The notes beneath the pieces were generated by a model that searched no databases, was not told where the DNA came from, and saw only the letters and a list, made by a program, of their open reading frames with translations. A program made the translations under genes and the position numbers. Positions 54,792 through 62,724 of a stretch of DNA of 64,000 nucleotides are shown here, piece after piece; position 1 is the first letter of the stretch, and each line of letters starts with the position of its first letter. The stretch is from NCBI GenBank assembly GCA_041752115.1, contig JBGSHS010000196.1, positions 1-64,000 of the forward strand, written 5' to 3'. The stretch is from JAJRVM01 sp041752115. Its GTDB lineage: Bacteria; Planctomycetota; Planctomycetia; Pirellulales; Pirellulaceae.

Positions 54792-55799
54792 ATGAAAGCG
54801 ATTTGGAATCTCAACATGCAGTGTCGGACACCTATCGCGAGTATCTTGGGCTGTTTCGCCTTGTCGGTCGGGGCAGCCTTCTCCCCATTGTTCGCTCAGC
54901 AAACCAGCTCGGAATTTCGTCCGACTCGCGTGCTTGGGCCACAGCCCGTGATTACGGATGTTCCGGTGAAATCGGTCCCCGAGATGACCGGCATTCTGAA
55001 CCCGTCGGAACTGGTGCTGGGCGTCACCGTCGGCGGCCATTCGCGAGCCTACCCGATCAATATGCTCACCGGGCCCCAGCGTGAGATACTCAATGACCTG
55101 CTGGGCGGCCAGGCGATTGCGGCCACGTGGTGACATCTCTGTCACAATGGCATCGTGTATGCCAGACGCGTGGACGAGAAAACGCTGACGTTTGGTGTCT
55201 CCGGGATGTTGTGGAATCGGAGTCTACTCATGTACGACCGAGAGACCAACAGCCTGTGGAGCCACATTCTGGGCGAGGCCATGCAAGGTCCTTTGCGCGA
55301 AAAGAAACTTGAACAGATTCCCTCCGTCATGACGGACTGGCAGAGTTGGAGCAAGCAGCACCCAGACAGCACCGTGGCCGCACTCAGCCGGACCAGCCAG
55401 GAATACCGTCGAGAATTCTATCGCCAGCCCGAGCAGTTTGTGTTAGGTGTTGTCGAACAAGGTCGTTCGAAGGCGTGGGGGTTCGAGCAATTAAGCCACA
55501 AGCCAATACTCAACGACGATGTCGGCGAACGTCCGGTTCTGATCGCGTTCGACGACGCGAGCGTCACGGCCAGAATGTACGATCGCCGAGTCCGCGATCG
55601 CGTGCTCACGTTTCGATTGCGGGATGGGGATCTCGTCGATAGCGAGACCGACAGCACCTGGAATCCATTGACTGGCCAAGCGCTGACCGGTCCGTCTGCT
55701 GGAGAGTATCTCCAAGCATTGCCGGCAATCGTTTCCTTCAAGAAGGTCTGGTACCAGTTTCACCCCGATTCAGAGGTGGGCTCCGGGGGCGCAGACTGA
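54792..55799 (+). CDS. Probable selenoprotein: DUF3179 protein with UHLC motif
   Basis: 335 residues if the in-frame TGA at 55131-55133 (residue 114) is selenocysteine. Signal peptide CFALSVGAAFSPLFAQQ. Before the TGA the sequence reads RAYPINMLTGPQREILNDLL then GGQAIAATW. After it comes HLCHNGIVYARRVDEKTLTF, then GVSGMLWNRSLLMYDRETNS, LWSHILGEAMQGPL. Ordinary DUF3179 proteins have exactly this order with CPLC at the junction, so U stands for the first Cys of a CxxC pair. Both parts share one frame with no other stop. A second related half (VLIAFDDASVTARMYDRRV) completes the family. Function of DUF3179 is unknown; a periplasmic redox role is plausible. Confidence 0.82.
55131..55164 (+). promoter_or_regulatory. 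Bacterial SECIS-like element after in-frame TGA (DUF3179)
   Basis: The TGA at 55131-55133 is followed, 20 bases before its loop, by the hairpin TGGCAT-CGTGT-ATGCCA (55148-55164). This has six perfect pairs and a 5-base loop with G in second position, and fits the bacterial SECIS spacing and loop rules. Confidence 0.7.
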
Positions 55800-56079
55800 A
55801 GAATGAAGAACAAGCGCCAACAGTTCGTGGACCTGTGAATCAGGCCGCCGCGATTGCATGTGTCGGTGTCCTCGCACCAGCTATAGCTAGCGACCGGCAC
55901 TGGAGTGGAAAACGTCGGTCTGTGGCTGGAATGCGTACCAGGCAAGGGGAGCCTCCTGAGTGGTTGTCCGGCACCAGGTCCAGAAATCCGGCTCGTCAAC
56001 AACTTGGACCAAAGGCTCTCGGGTTGACCTCGCCGATCGTACAGGAAGTCCTCCTCTGACCAAGACACCCCTTGGTCGA

Positions 56080-56346
56080 TTATTCATCAACTGGTGGTAT
56101 TTCGCCCGACCTACGCGAGCTGATTGCTGACTTGTGCGGCTTTGCGATCAGGGGCATGGAACCGTCATCCAGGGCATCACTTTCTTTCGTCGCACGACGC
56201 CGCGGGATCTCGGCTCGGCGAATCGCGACGTCCAGCGGTGCTTGAAAACCGAGCGTCACTCGGTCCCCTCGTATCCTGAGCACGATGATTTCAATCTGCT
56301 CACTGAGCAGGAGTCGTTGATTCGTCTTGCGACTGAGGACAAGCAT
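56080..56346 (-). CDS. csrA: CsrA-type post-transcriptional regulator with extended tail
   Basis: 88 residues. MLVLSRKTNQRLLLSEQIEI, IVLRIRGDRVTLGFQAPLDV, AIRRAEI is the complete CsrA beta-barrel with the RNA-binding edge strands. CsrA dimers bind GGA motifs in mRNA leaders and block translation. Most CsrA proteins have 60-75 residues; this one carries a ~35-residue charged tail. The start is set by GGAAGGAGA just upstream, itself a likely target. It stands alone, with 280 bp of apparently gene-free DNA between it and the DUF3179 gene. Confidence 0.95.
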   Translation of the reverse strand: MLVLSRKTNQRLLLSEQIEIIVLRIRGDRVTLGFQAPLDVAIRRAEIPRRRATKESDALDDGSMPLIAKPHKSAISSRRSGEIPPVDE

Positions 56347-56352
56347 AACTGT

Positions 56353-56370
56353 CTCCTTCCAGGATCCTGG
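56353..56370 (-). promoter_or_regulatory. CsrA leader: palindrome and GGA motifs over the ribosome site
   Basis: Minus-strand leader CCAGGATCCTGG (56370-56359, a perfect 12-bp palindrome) is followed directly by AAGGAG (56358-56353). The closely spaced GGA motifs, one at the hairpin tip and one in the Shine-Dalgarno, are the usual layout for CsrA autorepression. Confidence 0.5.
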
Positions 56371-56453
56371 CTCACATTACCACTATGCCTCCCATGATGA
56401 GGCCTCACTGCCGCCTCCACACTCATTCACGCCCGATTAACCAGTGACCCGCG

Positions 56454-57968
56454 TTAGCGGGTCCACGCCAGCCATTTCTTGAAGAGCGATTTCACGAAGG
56501 GGGTCAATCGCGTGCGATTGAATTGATCGCCCAGTTTGCGGATCGCCTCGGCCTGTGTGGGATAAGGATGGATCGTGCTGCCAATCTTCTTCAGGCCTAG
56601 GCCGTGGGTCATGGCTAGAGTGATCTCGGAAATCAGGTCGCCGGCGCTGCGAGCCACAATGGTCGCTCCCACGATCCGATCACTCCCTTGCTTCACATGA
56701 ACCTTCACGAAACCGTCCGTTTCTCCGTCCAGAACAGCGCGGTCGACCTCTCCCAGTTCCTGGACGAAAGTATCGACTTGGACGCCCTGTTCCTTCGCTT
56801 GCTGCTCGTACAACCCGACGTGGGCGATCTCTGGGGAAGTGTACGTGCACCACGGAATCGTCAACGAACTGGACTTCGCACGCCCTTTGAATAGTGTGTT
56901 CTGGATCACAATCCGCGCCATGAAGTCCGCTGCATGGGTGAATTGATAGGGCGAACAGATGTCTCCGGCGGCATAGATGCGCGGATTTGTGGTCTGCATG
57001 CGGTCATTAACTTGAACCCCTTTCTTGCTGTACGCCACGCCCACGCCTTCCAGATTCAGGTGCTCGATATTGGGCGCGCGCCCCACGGCCACGAGCAACT
57101 GGTCGATGGCCTCGTCGTACCCATGACCGTGCGACTCGACGGTCAGGCGGATGCCGCTGCCGTTCTTGATCTCGAGATTGCGGCCACAACAGAGCAATTT
57201 TACTCCGTCCCGCACGAGGGCGTGCTGGACGATCTCCGCCGCATCACGATCCTCTCGTGGCAGGATGCCGTGCTCCGCCTCCACCAGGAGTACTTCGGAA
57301 CCAAATTGGGCGAAGGTCTGCGCCATCTCACAGCCGATGGGGCCGGCACCGATCACTCCCAGTCGCCGTGGAAGTTCGGTCAGCGAGAAGACGGTCTCGT
57401 TCGTCAGATAGTTGACGGCGTTCAAACCGGGAATCGGCGGCGCGGCCGCTCGGGCGCCCGTGGCAATCACCGCGCGTTTGAAGTGCAGTGTCGTCCCGTC
57501 GACGTCGATCGAGTTGGAATCCAGGAAGCGTCCCTGCCCGAAGTAGACATCGATTCCGAGGTCTCGAAAACGCTGGGCGGAGTCATTGGGGCTAATGCCG
57601 GCGCGCAAGCGGCGCATGCGCTGCATGGCGGTCGAGAAATCGACACGCACGCCCTCGGGCACGTCGACCCCGAATTCGTGTGCTCGGCGCACGCCGGCCG
57701 CGACTCGAGCAGCACTGATAATCCCCTTCGAGGGGACGCAACCGACATTCAAGCAGTCGCCCCCCATCAAGCTGCGTTCGATCAACGCGACTTTCGCTCC
57801 CAGTCCCGCCGCCCCCGCAGCTGTGACCAGACCGGCCGTGCCAGCCCCGATCACGACCAGGTTATAACGCCCCGACGGCGTGGGATTGATCCAGCCGGGC
57901 GGATGGACATTCGACTCGAGCTGCTGGTTGTGTTCATCCCTGGGTAGTAACTGAACGAATTCCGGCAT
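56454..57968 (-). CDS. Mercuric-reductase-like FAD disulfide oxidoreductase
   Basis: 504 residues from ATG 57968 (GAGGATTACG upstream); an ATG at 58001 overlapping the previous stop is the alternative. Pyridine nucleotide-disulfide oxidoreductase: FAD motif YNLVVIGAGTAGLVTAAGAA, redox-active disulfide GGDCLNVGCVPSKG, NAD motif RLGVIGAGPIGCEMAQTFAQ, C-terminal dimer interface IHPYPTQAEAIRKLGDQFNR. It lacks both the heavy-metal-associated N-terminal domain and the C-terminal vicinal Cys pair of true MerA. The true substrate is therefore unlikely to be Hg(II). The opening LLPRDEHNQQLESNVHPPGW is characteristic of the subgroup encoded beside TVP38 proteins. Confidence 0.9.
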   Translation of the reverse strand: MPEFVQLLPRDEHNQQLESNVHPPGWINPTPSGRYNLVVIGAGTAGLVTAAGAAGLGAKVALIERSLMGGDCLNVGCVPSKGIISAARVAAGVRRAHEFGVDVPEGVRVDFSTAMQRMRRLRAGISPNDSAQRFRDLGIDVYFGQGRFLDSNSIDVDGTTLHFKRAVIATGARAAAPPIPGLNAVNYLTNETVFSLTELPRRLGVIGAGPIGCEMAQTFAQFGSEVLLVEAEHGILPREDRDAAEIVQHALVRDGVKLLCCGRNLEIKNGSGIRLTVESHGHGYDEAIDQLLVAVGRAPNIEHLNLEGVGVAYSKKGVQVNDRMQTTNPRIYAAGDICSPYQFTHAADFMARIVIQNTLFKGRAKSSSLTIPWCTYTSPEIAHVGLYEQQAKEQGVQVDTFVQELGEVDRAVLDGETDGFVKVHVKQGSDRIVGATIVARSAGDLISEITLAMTHGLGLKKIGSTIHPYPTQAEAIRKLGDQFNRTRLTPFVKSLFKKWLAWTR

Positions 57969-57997
57969 CGTAATCCTCGCGTTTGTTATCGTGCGAA

Positions 57998-58828
57998 TCA
58001 TGTACTTACTTCTTCTACTTCTACCTGGTGAGTGTTCGCGCCGGTGCCGGCTTGCCGTCCAGTTGGTTTCGCGGCTTCCGTGCTCCTGCCAGGGGAAAAC
58101 AGCTTCACGAGCCAGCGGACCGCTAATGGAAAGATGCCCAGCAGCACGAAGGCAATCACGATCTGCGTAAGCTGCCTTGGCGAGAACACGGCGTTAATGC
58201 CGTTGTCTGCCAAACTCTGCAGGCCCGGAACGCTCGAACCGGCGTAGACGTAGACAGTCGTTCCGGCCAGCATTCCCAATTGACTGACCCACCAGAAGGT
58301 CCGCGTGCGAATCGGGGTGAGCCCCATCACGGCGTTGATGACGAAGAACGGCACAGCCGGAATCAGCCGGAGCGTAAAGAGAAAGAAAGGGCCTTCCCGC
58401 TCCAGCGCCTGGTTGAACTTGTCCAGCCGGTCCCCAAAGCGACGCACAATGGCGTCACGAAACAAGAAGCGACTGAGCAGGAATGCCAGCGTGGCTCCGC
58501 TGGTAGACGCGAAACTGACGACGATTACGCCGCGGAGGATACCGAAGTACCAGCCGTAGGCGAGCGTCAGCACCGCTGCACCGGGCAGCGAAAGACCGGT
58601 GACGACAACGTAGATGAGAAAGGCCATCCCGTACACGAGTACCGGGTGCTGCAGCTGGAAAGCGCGCAACTGTGATTCTTGCTGAGCCAGATTGGCCAAG
58701 GTCAGCACGTCGCCGAATTGCCCGTAGGCCACGCCCACGACCACCGCGACAAGCAACAGCAGTGCCAGCTTCTTCCACGGTCCACCGTTTGTGGCCGTTT
58801 TTGGGGTTGCGATACCACTGGATGCCAT
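57998..58828 (-). CDS. TVP38/TMEM64-family membrane protein
   Basis: 276 residues from ATG 58828 (TCGGAGCAAGAC upstream). Membrane segments are visible as ALLLLVAVVVGVAYG, PVLVYGMAFLIYVVVTGLSL, GVIVVSFASTSGATLAFLLS and IVIAFVLLGIFPLAVRWLV. The family (SNARE-associated/DedA-like) core reads SLPGAAVLTLAYGWYFGILR and RLIPAVPFFVINAVMGLTPI. The gene lies just upstream of, and overlaps, the disulfide oxidoreductase; the two are fused or adjacent in many bacteria, suggesting a joint redox or transport function. Cytoplasmic membrane. Confidence 0.9.
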   Translation of the reverse strand: MASSGIATPKTATNGGPWKKLALLLLVAVVVGVAYGQFGDVLTLANLAQQESQLRAFQLQHPVLVYGMAFLIYVVVTGLSLPGAAVLTLAYGWYFGILRGVIVVSFASTSGATLAFLLSRFLFRDAIVRRFGDRLDKFNQALEREGPFFLFTLRLIPAVPFFVINAVMGLTPIRTRTFWWVSQLGMLAGTTVYVYAGSSVPGLQSLADNGINAVFSPRQLTQIVIAFVLLGIFPLAVRWLVKLFSPGRSTEAAKPTGRQAGTGANTHQVEVEEVST

Positions 58829-59307
58829 GTCTTGCTCCGATGTCGTGTGCGTACGCCATTTCAGGCCATTCAGCGTGGAGAATTCCACTCAAGACCTGAT
58901 TGTCTCATGGGGAAGTGACGGACTTGGCGGCAACTCCTTACAAGGAATGCGGTGTTTCCTGGCATTGCAGCGGATTGCATCGGATTTCGATAGAATCGGC
59001 AAAGTCGGCCTGGATGCTGCGTGTGGGAGGCTGTCAAGACCCACAGTGAAGTGCGTCAATGCTCGGGGGCAGAACGGGGCACCTTGCGTGTGCCGCGAGA
59101 CTGCAAACATCGAGGACGAGAATACTGAAGCAGAGGTTCGCCTTGGCGTCATTTAGTGTAAGGACTCGCTGGGAAGATCGTCATTCCCTTGAAGACGGTC
59201 GGGGGACCATCACCCGGTAGATCATGCGTTGTGTCCCGATATGCGGTCGACAGGAACATGTCAGAGACAGCCTTTAATGACTGAGCTACAGTAACCTCAA
59301 ATACTTT
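58829..59307. other. Non-coding 479-bp divergent intergenic region
   Basis: It separates the leftward TVP38 gene from the rightward AhpD-like gene. No frame is convincing, and no clear operator palindrome or terminator is seen. Confidence 0.45.
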
Positions 59308-59850
59308 ATGGATGGTGCAATGACTCGAATTGATTTAGTGACCAGCCAATCGGATGACCCCGTGGTGTCGAATGTATTTAGTGAGATCGAGGCCGCGTTC
59401 GGAAAGGTGCCAAACCTCTTTCGGACCTACGCTCATCACCCGCCTCTGCTGCAGGCGAATTGGGAGAAGGTCAAGGCGGTGATGATGGGCGCGAATCTCC
59501 GACGCATTGTCAAGGAGACCATTGCCGTATTGGTTTCGAAGGACAACAGTTGCTCCTATTGCGTGGCCGCTCACACGGCCTCGCTGCAATCGCTTGGAAT
59601 GGACGCGGAGCAGATTGCCGCCCTCGAGAAGGACCTTCAGTCGTACGATTTCACGGGGAAAGAGCAGCTACTCATCGAATTCGCGCGGAAAGCAAATCTG
59701 GATTCGCTGAGAATCAGCGACGCGACGTTTCGTGCATTGCGTGACGCCGGTGCCACCGACGGGGAAATCGTCGAAGCCCTGGGTGTCATGGAGGTCTTTA
59801 CGTCATTCAACAAGTTTCTCGACTCGCTGCAAGTCGACATTGACTTCTGA
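59308..59850 (+). CDS. AhpD-like/carboxymuconolactone decarboxylase-family protein
   Basis: 180 residues; ATG 59320 (GGATGG upstream) would shorten it by four. The all-helical AhpD fold is visible, with the redox centre SCSYCVAAHTASL at ~75-87 (CxxCxxxH). The opening FGKVPNLFRTYAHHPPLLQA and the end FTSFNKFLDSLQVDIDF match peroxidase-related AhpD proteins. Such proteins reduce peroxides or accept electrons from thiol carriers. It leads a rightward series of redox and regulatory genes. Probably cytoplasmic. Confidence 0.88.
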   Translation: MDGAMTRIDLVTSQSDDPVVSNVFSEIEAAFGKVPNLFRTYAHHPPLLQANWEKVKAVMMGANLRRIVKETIAVLVSKDNSCSYCVAAHTASLQSLGMDAEQIAALEKDLQSYDFTGKEQLLIEFARKANLDSLRISDATFRALRDAGATDGEIVEALGVMEVFTSFNKFLDSLQVDIDF

Positions 59851-59910
59851 TCACTCTCTTGCACATCATCCGTTCCGGGACACGGGCAGCTCGTATATAG
59901 GACGCTCGCC

Positions 59911-60480
59911 ATGGCCATGCGCAAGTCGAATCACATTTCGAAAACTCTTGCCGCTTCGTCGCCGCGAGGATTGCGAGGAGACGTCGATGAGTACTTTGCC
60001 CACCTGGGACGTGATGGTGAAGACGAGATTCGATCAGCCACGCGACTCGTTTTGGCCATTCCATTTCTTCAGGATATTATCAATGCGATGCCCGTTCCGG
60101 TATCGATACTCAACGAAAAGAGCCAGGTAGTGCTCACCAATCGGTGCTGGGATCGGTCCGTCGGTGCAGAAGGGCAATGCCTATTGGGAAAGCGACATGG
60201 CGATTTGCTTAGTTGCGTGTGCCGTGATGACGGTCCCGATGGCTGTGGCACGTCACGGCGTTGCGCCGGCTGTGGGGCAGCCGTGAGCATCCTGGAGAGT
60301 CAGCATCTGTGCGAGCAAGTGACCTGCGAGTTCCGCCTGGTGCGTGAGACGAGCCGAGGCCCGGAGACGTCGGAGCTGATGGTTACCTCCACGCCCCTCC
60401 AGGTGGACGGGCGCACGTTCAGCATTTTCGCGTTGCATGACATCGACCCCCGCGTGTCCGTCAAAACGTACGACGTCTAA
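59911..60480 (+). CDS. PAS-domain protein with cysteine-rich insert
   Basis: 189 residues. The PAS core starts at FLQDIINAMPVPVSILNEKS, QVVLTNRCWDRSVG. A cysteine cluster sits in the middle (GDLLSCVCRDDGPDGCGTSR, RCAGCGAAVSILESQ), giving six cysteines within ~25 residues. The rest (MVTSTPLQVDGRTFSIFALH) completes the fold. Proteins with this Cys pattern are usually the sensor part of histidine kinases, but no kinase domain follows, so this is a single-domain sensor. Binding of a metal or FeS cluster is inferred. It lies before an ECF sigma gene. Confidence 0.75.
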   Translation: MAMRKSNHISKTLAASSPRGLRGDVDEYFAHLGRDGEDEIRSATRLVLAIPFLQDIINAMPVPVSILNEKSQVVLTNRCWDRSVGAEGQCLLGKRHGDLLSCVCRDDGPDGCGTSRRCAGCGAAVSILESQHLCEQVTCEFRLVRETSRGPETSELMVTSTPLQVDGRTFSIFALHDIDPRVSVKTYDV

Positions 60481-60729
60481 TGCGGGAGGCGGATGACTGC
60501 GACTTCGAATTCCCAGCTGTGTCTCACGCACCGTCGTCAAGCATGCCATTACGCCGCCAGAGTCACCGCCGGAGCATGTTGATTCGGGATAGCGACTTGA
60601 TCCGCAGCTGAGCCCCCGTTAGGATGGTGGAGTTGACTCATTGATCTCAGCGATGTTGTGAGGCAGCACGTTAACGGATGTTGTGAGCCGTGTAGGATTC
60701 AGGTGCGGTTTCCTGCGGAGGGCGTCAGA

Positions 60730-61326
60730 ATGGACTTGGGTAATCAGAGCAGCCAACCTAGCAAGACGATGGACCCTATAGCTTGGGTGGACCGTCATGG
60801 TGACGCGCTGTTCCGATACGCACTTTCTCGACTCCGCGATCCTGACGCTGCCGAGGAAGTCGTGCAGGAGACCTTCGTGGCGGCATTGGGTGCGATTGAT
60901 CAGTATTCGGGCACCGGTGCCGAGGGGGCTTGGCTGTTGGGAATCCTGAAACGAAAGATTATCGACTGTGTGCGCCGCCGGAACCGGCCCGACGCGGGCT
61001 TGGGGACTGAAGCGGGAGAGGATCCGACCGAAACGCTCTTTGACAAGAAGGGGAACTGGCGATTGGATCCTCGGATCGCCGGCCGGCGCCCTGAGGCTTT
61101 GCTCGAACGGGAGGAGTTCTGGCAGGTTTTTCGCGGGTGCCTCGACGGACTTCCGCAGCGGCAAGCCGACGTTTTCTCGCTGCGAGAAGTGGAAGATCTG
61201 TCAAGTGACAGCATTTGTCAGGAATTGCAGATCACTCCGTCAAATCTGTGGGTCCTCCTCCACAGGGCACGATTGCGGCTGATGAATTGCATGAAGACAC
61301 ATCTCGAAAAATGGGGAGATCTCTGA
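60730..61326 (+). CDS. ECF-type RNA polymerase sigma factor
   Basis: 198 residues from ATG 60730 (GGAGGGCG upstream). Region 2 is LFRYALSRLRDPDAAEEVVQ, ETFVAALGAIDQY; region 4 is RQADVFSLREVEDLSSDSIC, QELQITPSNLWVLLHRAR. A charged linker (~90-125) resembles that of the sigma factors that pair with very small zinc-finger anti-sigmas. The next gene, two bases downstream, is such a protein. It probably responds to oxidative or metal stress given its neighbours. Confidence 0.92.
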   Translation: MDLGNQSSQPSKTMDPIAWVDRHGDALFRYALSRLRDPDAAEEVVQETFVAALGAIDQYSGTGAEGAWLLGILKRKIIDCVRRRNRPDAGLGTEAGEDPTETLFDKKGNWRLDPRIAGRRPEALLEREEFWQVFRGCLDGLPQRQADVFSLREVEDLSSDSICQELQITPSNLWVLLHRARLRLMNCMKTHLEKWGDL

Positions 61327-61328
61327 GC

Positions 61329-61589
61329 ATGCTCCGTTGTCGAGAAGTTTCCAAGCTGGTTTCCGAATCCATGGAACGGCGACTCCCATTGCGCTACCGG
61401 ATGGAACTCTGGATGCACCTAACCCTCTGTCGGTTGTGTGCCGGCTTCGCGCGACAAACACGACTTCTGCGGCGAGCGGCACAAGAGGAGCCAGAGCGAC
61501 TGGTCGGCGACAAATCATCTCCCCAAGCGACTCTCACGCCAGACGCGCGGGAGCGAATCAAAGCCGCGCTCCGCAACAGCGGTTCGTGA
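61329..61589 (+). CDS. Small zinc-finger (zf-HC2-like) putative anti-sigma factor
   Basis: 86 residues starting two bases after the sigma-factor stop. MLRCREVSKLVSES then LWMHLTLCRLCAGFARQ supplies the C...H-x3-C-x2-C zinc site of ZAS/zf-HC2 anti-sigma factors. There is no transmembrane segment, so it acts as a soluble, redox-sensitive inhibitor (inferred). The rest is a charged tail (DARERIKAALRNSG). Confidence 0.85.
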   Translation: MLRCREVSKLVSESMERRLPLRYRMELWMHLTLCRLCAGFARQTRLLRRAAQEEPERLVGDKSSPQATLTPDARERIKAALRNSGS

Positions 61590-61859
61590 ATTGCGCGGCG
61601 GGGTAACTGGTTGCCGGCGTCATACTCTCTTCTTTGCCAGCCCGGCCAGAGCATCTCGCTCCAGCCGACTCAATCCGTCCTCGCATGCATCCCTGCTGGC
61701 GTTTTCTTCCTGTCCTGCGATCCACCGTGCTACCTACGCGTCGATTTCCTCGGTCGTCGCTGTAAGAATTGGGCCATCCCCACGTCAACAATCCACAGCC
61801 GCGGCAACTTGACCGCGACAGTGTGAACGACATTGCCCATTTTCCGAGGAGTCTCCGTC

Positions 61860-62591
61860 ATGCGACAAGTTACCCGCCCCGTGCTGGCCATCCTTTCAAC
61901 CATCGGCCTATTGGCCCTTGCATCTAGCCCCGCGACTGCACAAAGCGGCACCCGCAGTACGCCCCCGAGCGGTTCAGCCAGCCGGATGACCCCGCCTACC
62001 GGATCTGGTCAACGGGGGCAGCCGCAAGCGAGTCTGGCTCTGGAGGGCTACTGCCCGGTTAGTCTCCAGAAGATGAACAAGTGGGTCAAAGGGAATCCCA
62101 CGATTCAGGCGACCTTTGACGGCCACACGTACTACTTTGCCAACGAAGACGGAAAACAGATGTTTGCGGAAGATCCGGCGAAGTATGCACCGGTTCTCGG
62201 CGGCGATTGTGTCGTCAGTCTTGCGAAGATGGGCAAACGCGTGCCTGGCAGCATTCGCCAGGCGGTGCTGCAGGAGGGGCGGCTCTTCTTGTTCGCCAAC
62301 GCGGAAGGAAAGAAGATGTTTCAAGCTGATCCGCAAGCTTATGCGAATGCCGATTTGGCTTATGGTGGTAACTGCGTCGTGTGCAGCCTGAACATGCAGC
62401 AGACGGTTCCCGGCAAACCGGAATTCACCGTTGTCCACCAGGGTCTTCGTTACCTGTTTCCATCCGCTGAGCAACGTGACGAGTTCCTGAAGAGCCCGCA
62501 GAAATATGAAGTAGTTGCCGCCAAGGCTGCCGCCACTTTGAGCGGTTCGGGTGGCCGACAACCGGCCGGTTCCGGTTCGAGCAGCCGGTGA
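61860..62591 (+). CDS. Exported protein with three YHS-like repeats
   Basis: 243 residues from ATG 61860 (GAGGAG upstream). Signal peptide ILSTIGLLALASSPATAQ, then a Ser/Pro/Gly linker. Three ~50-residue units follow. Unit 1 is LEGYCPVSLQKMNKWVKGNP with TYYFANEDGKQMFAEDPAKY (~62-110). Unit 2 is LGGDCVVSLAKMGKRVPGS with LFLFANAEGKKMFQADPQAY (~113-162). Unit 3 is YGGNCVVCSLNMQQTVPGKP with RYLFPSAEQRDEFLKSPQKY (~166-215). They resemble the YHS metal-binding domain, each with one conserved Cys (unit 3 has CVVC). Probably binds metal in the periplasm; follows the sigma/anti-sigma pair. Confidence 0.82.
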   Translation: MRQVTRPVLAILSTIGLLALASSPATAQSGTRSTPPSGSASRMTPPTGSGQRGQPQASLALEGYCPVSLQKMNKWVKGNPTIQATFDGHTYYFANEDGKQMFAEDPAKYAPVLGGDCVVSLAKMGKRVPGSIRQAVLQEGRLFLFANAEGKKMFQADPQAYANADLAYGGNCVVCSLNMQQTVPGKPEFTVVHQGLRYLFPSAEQRDEFLKSPQKYEVVAAKAAATLSGSGGRQPAGSGSSSR

Positions 62592-62724
62592 GGATGTACT
62601 CTCCCGAGTTCTACGTCAGCTCTCGCACTGGGCGGCAGGGCTGCCGCCCATGTGTGCCACGCCGACTGCGAATGAAAAGATTATGGAACGGTACTTGAAA
62701 TTCGACGCATAGGAATCTGATGCC

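Noticed and set aside
56454..57968. A genuine mercuric reductase (merA) with a mer operon
   Set aside because: No heavy-metal-associated domain, no C-terminal Cys pair and no merR, merT or merP nearby.
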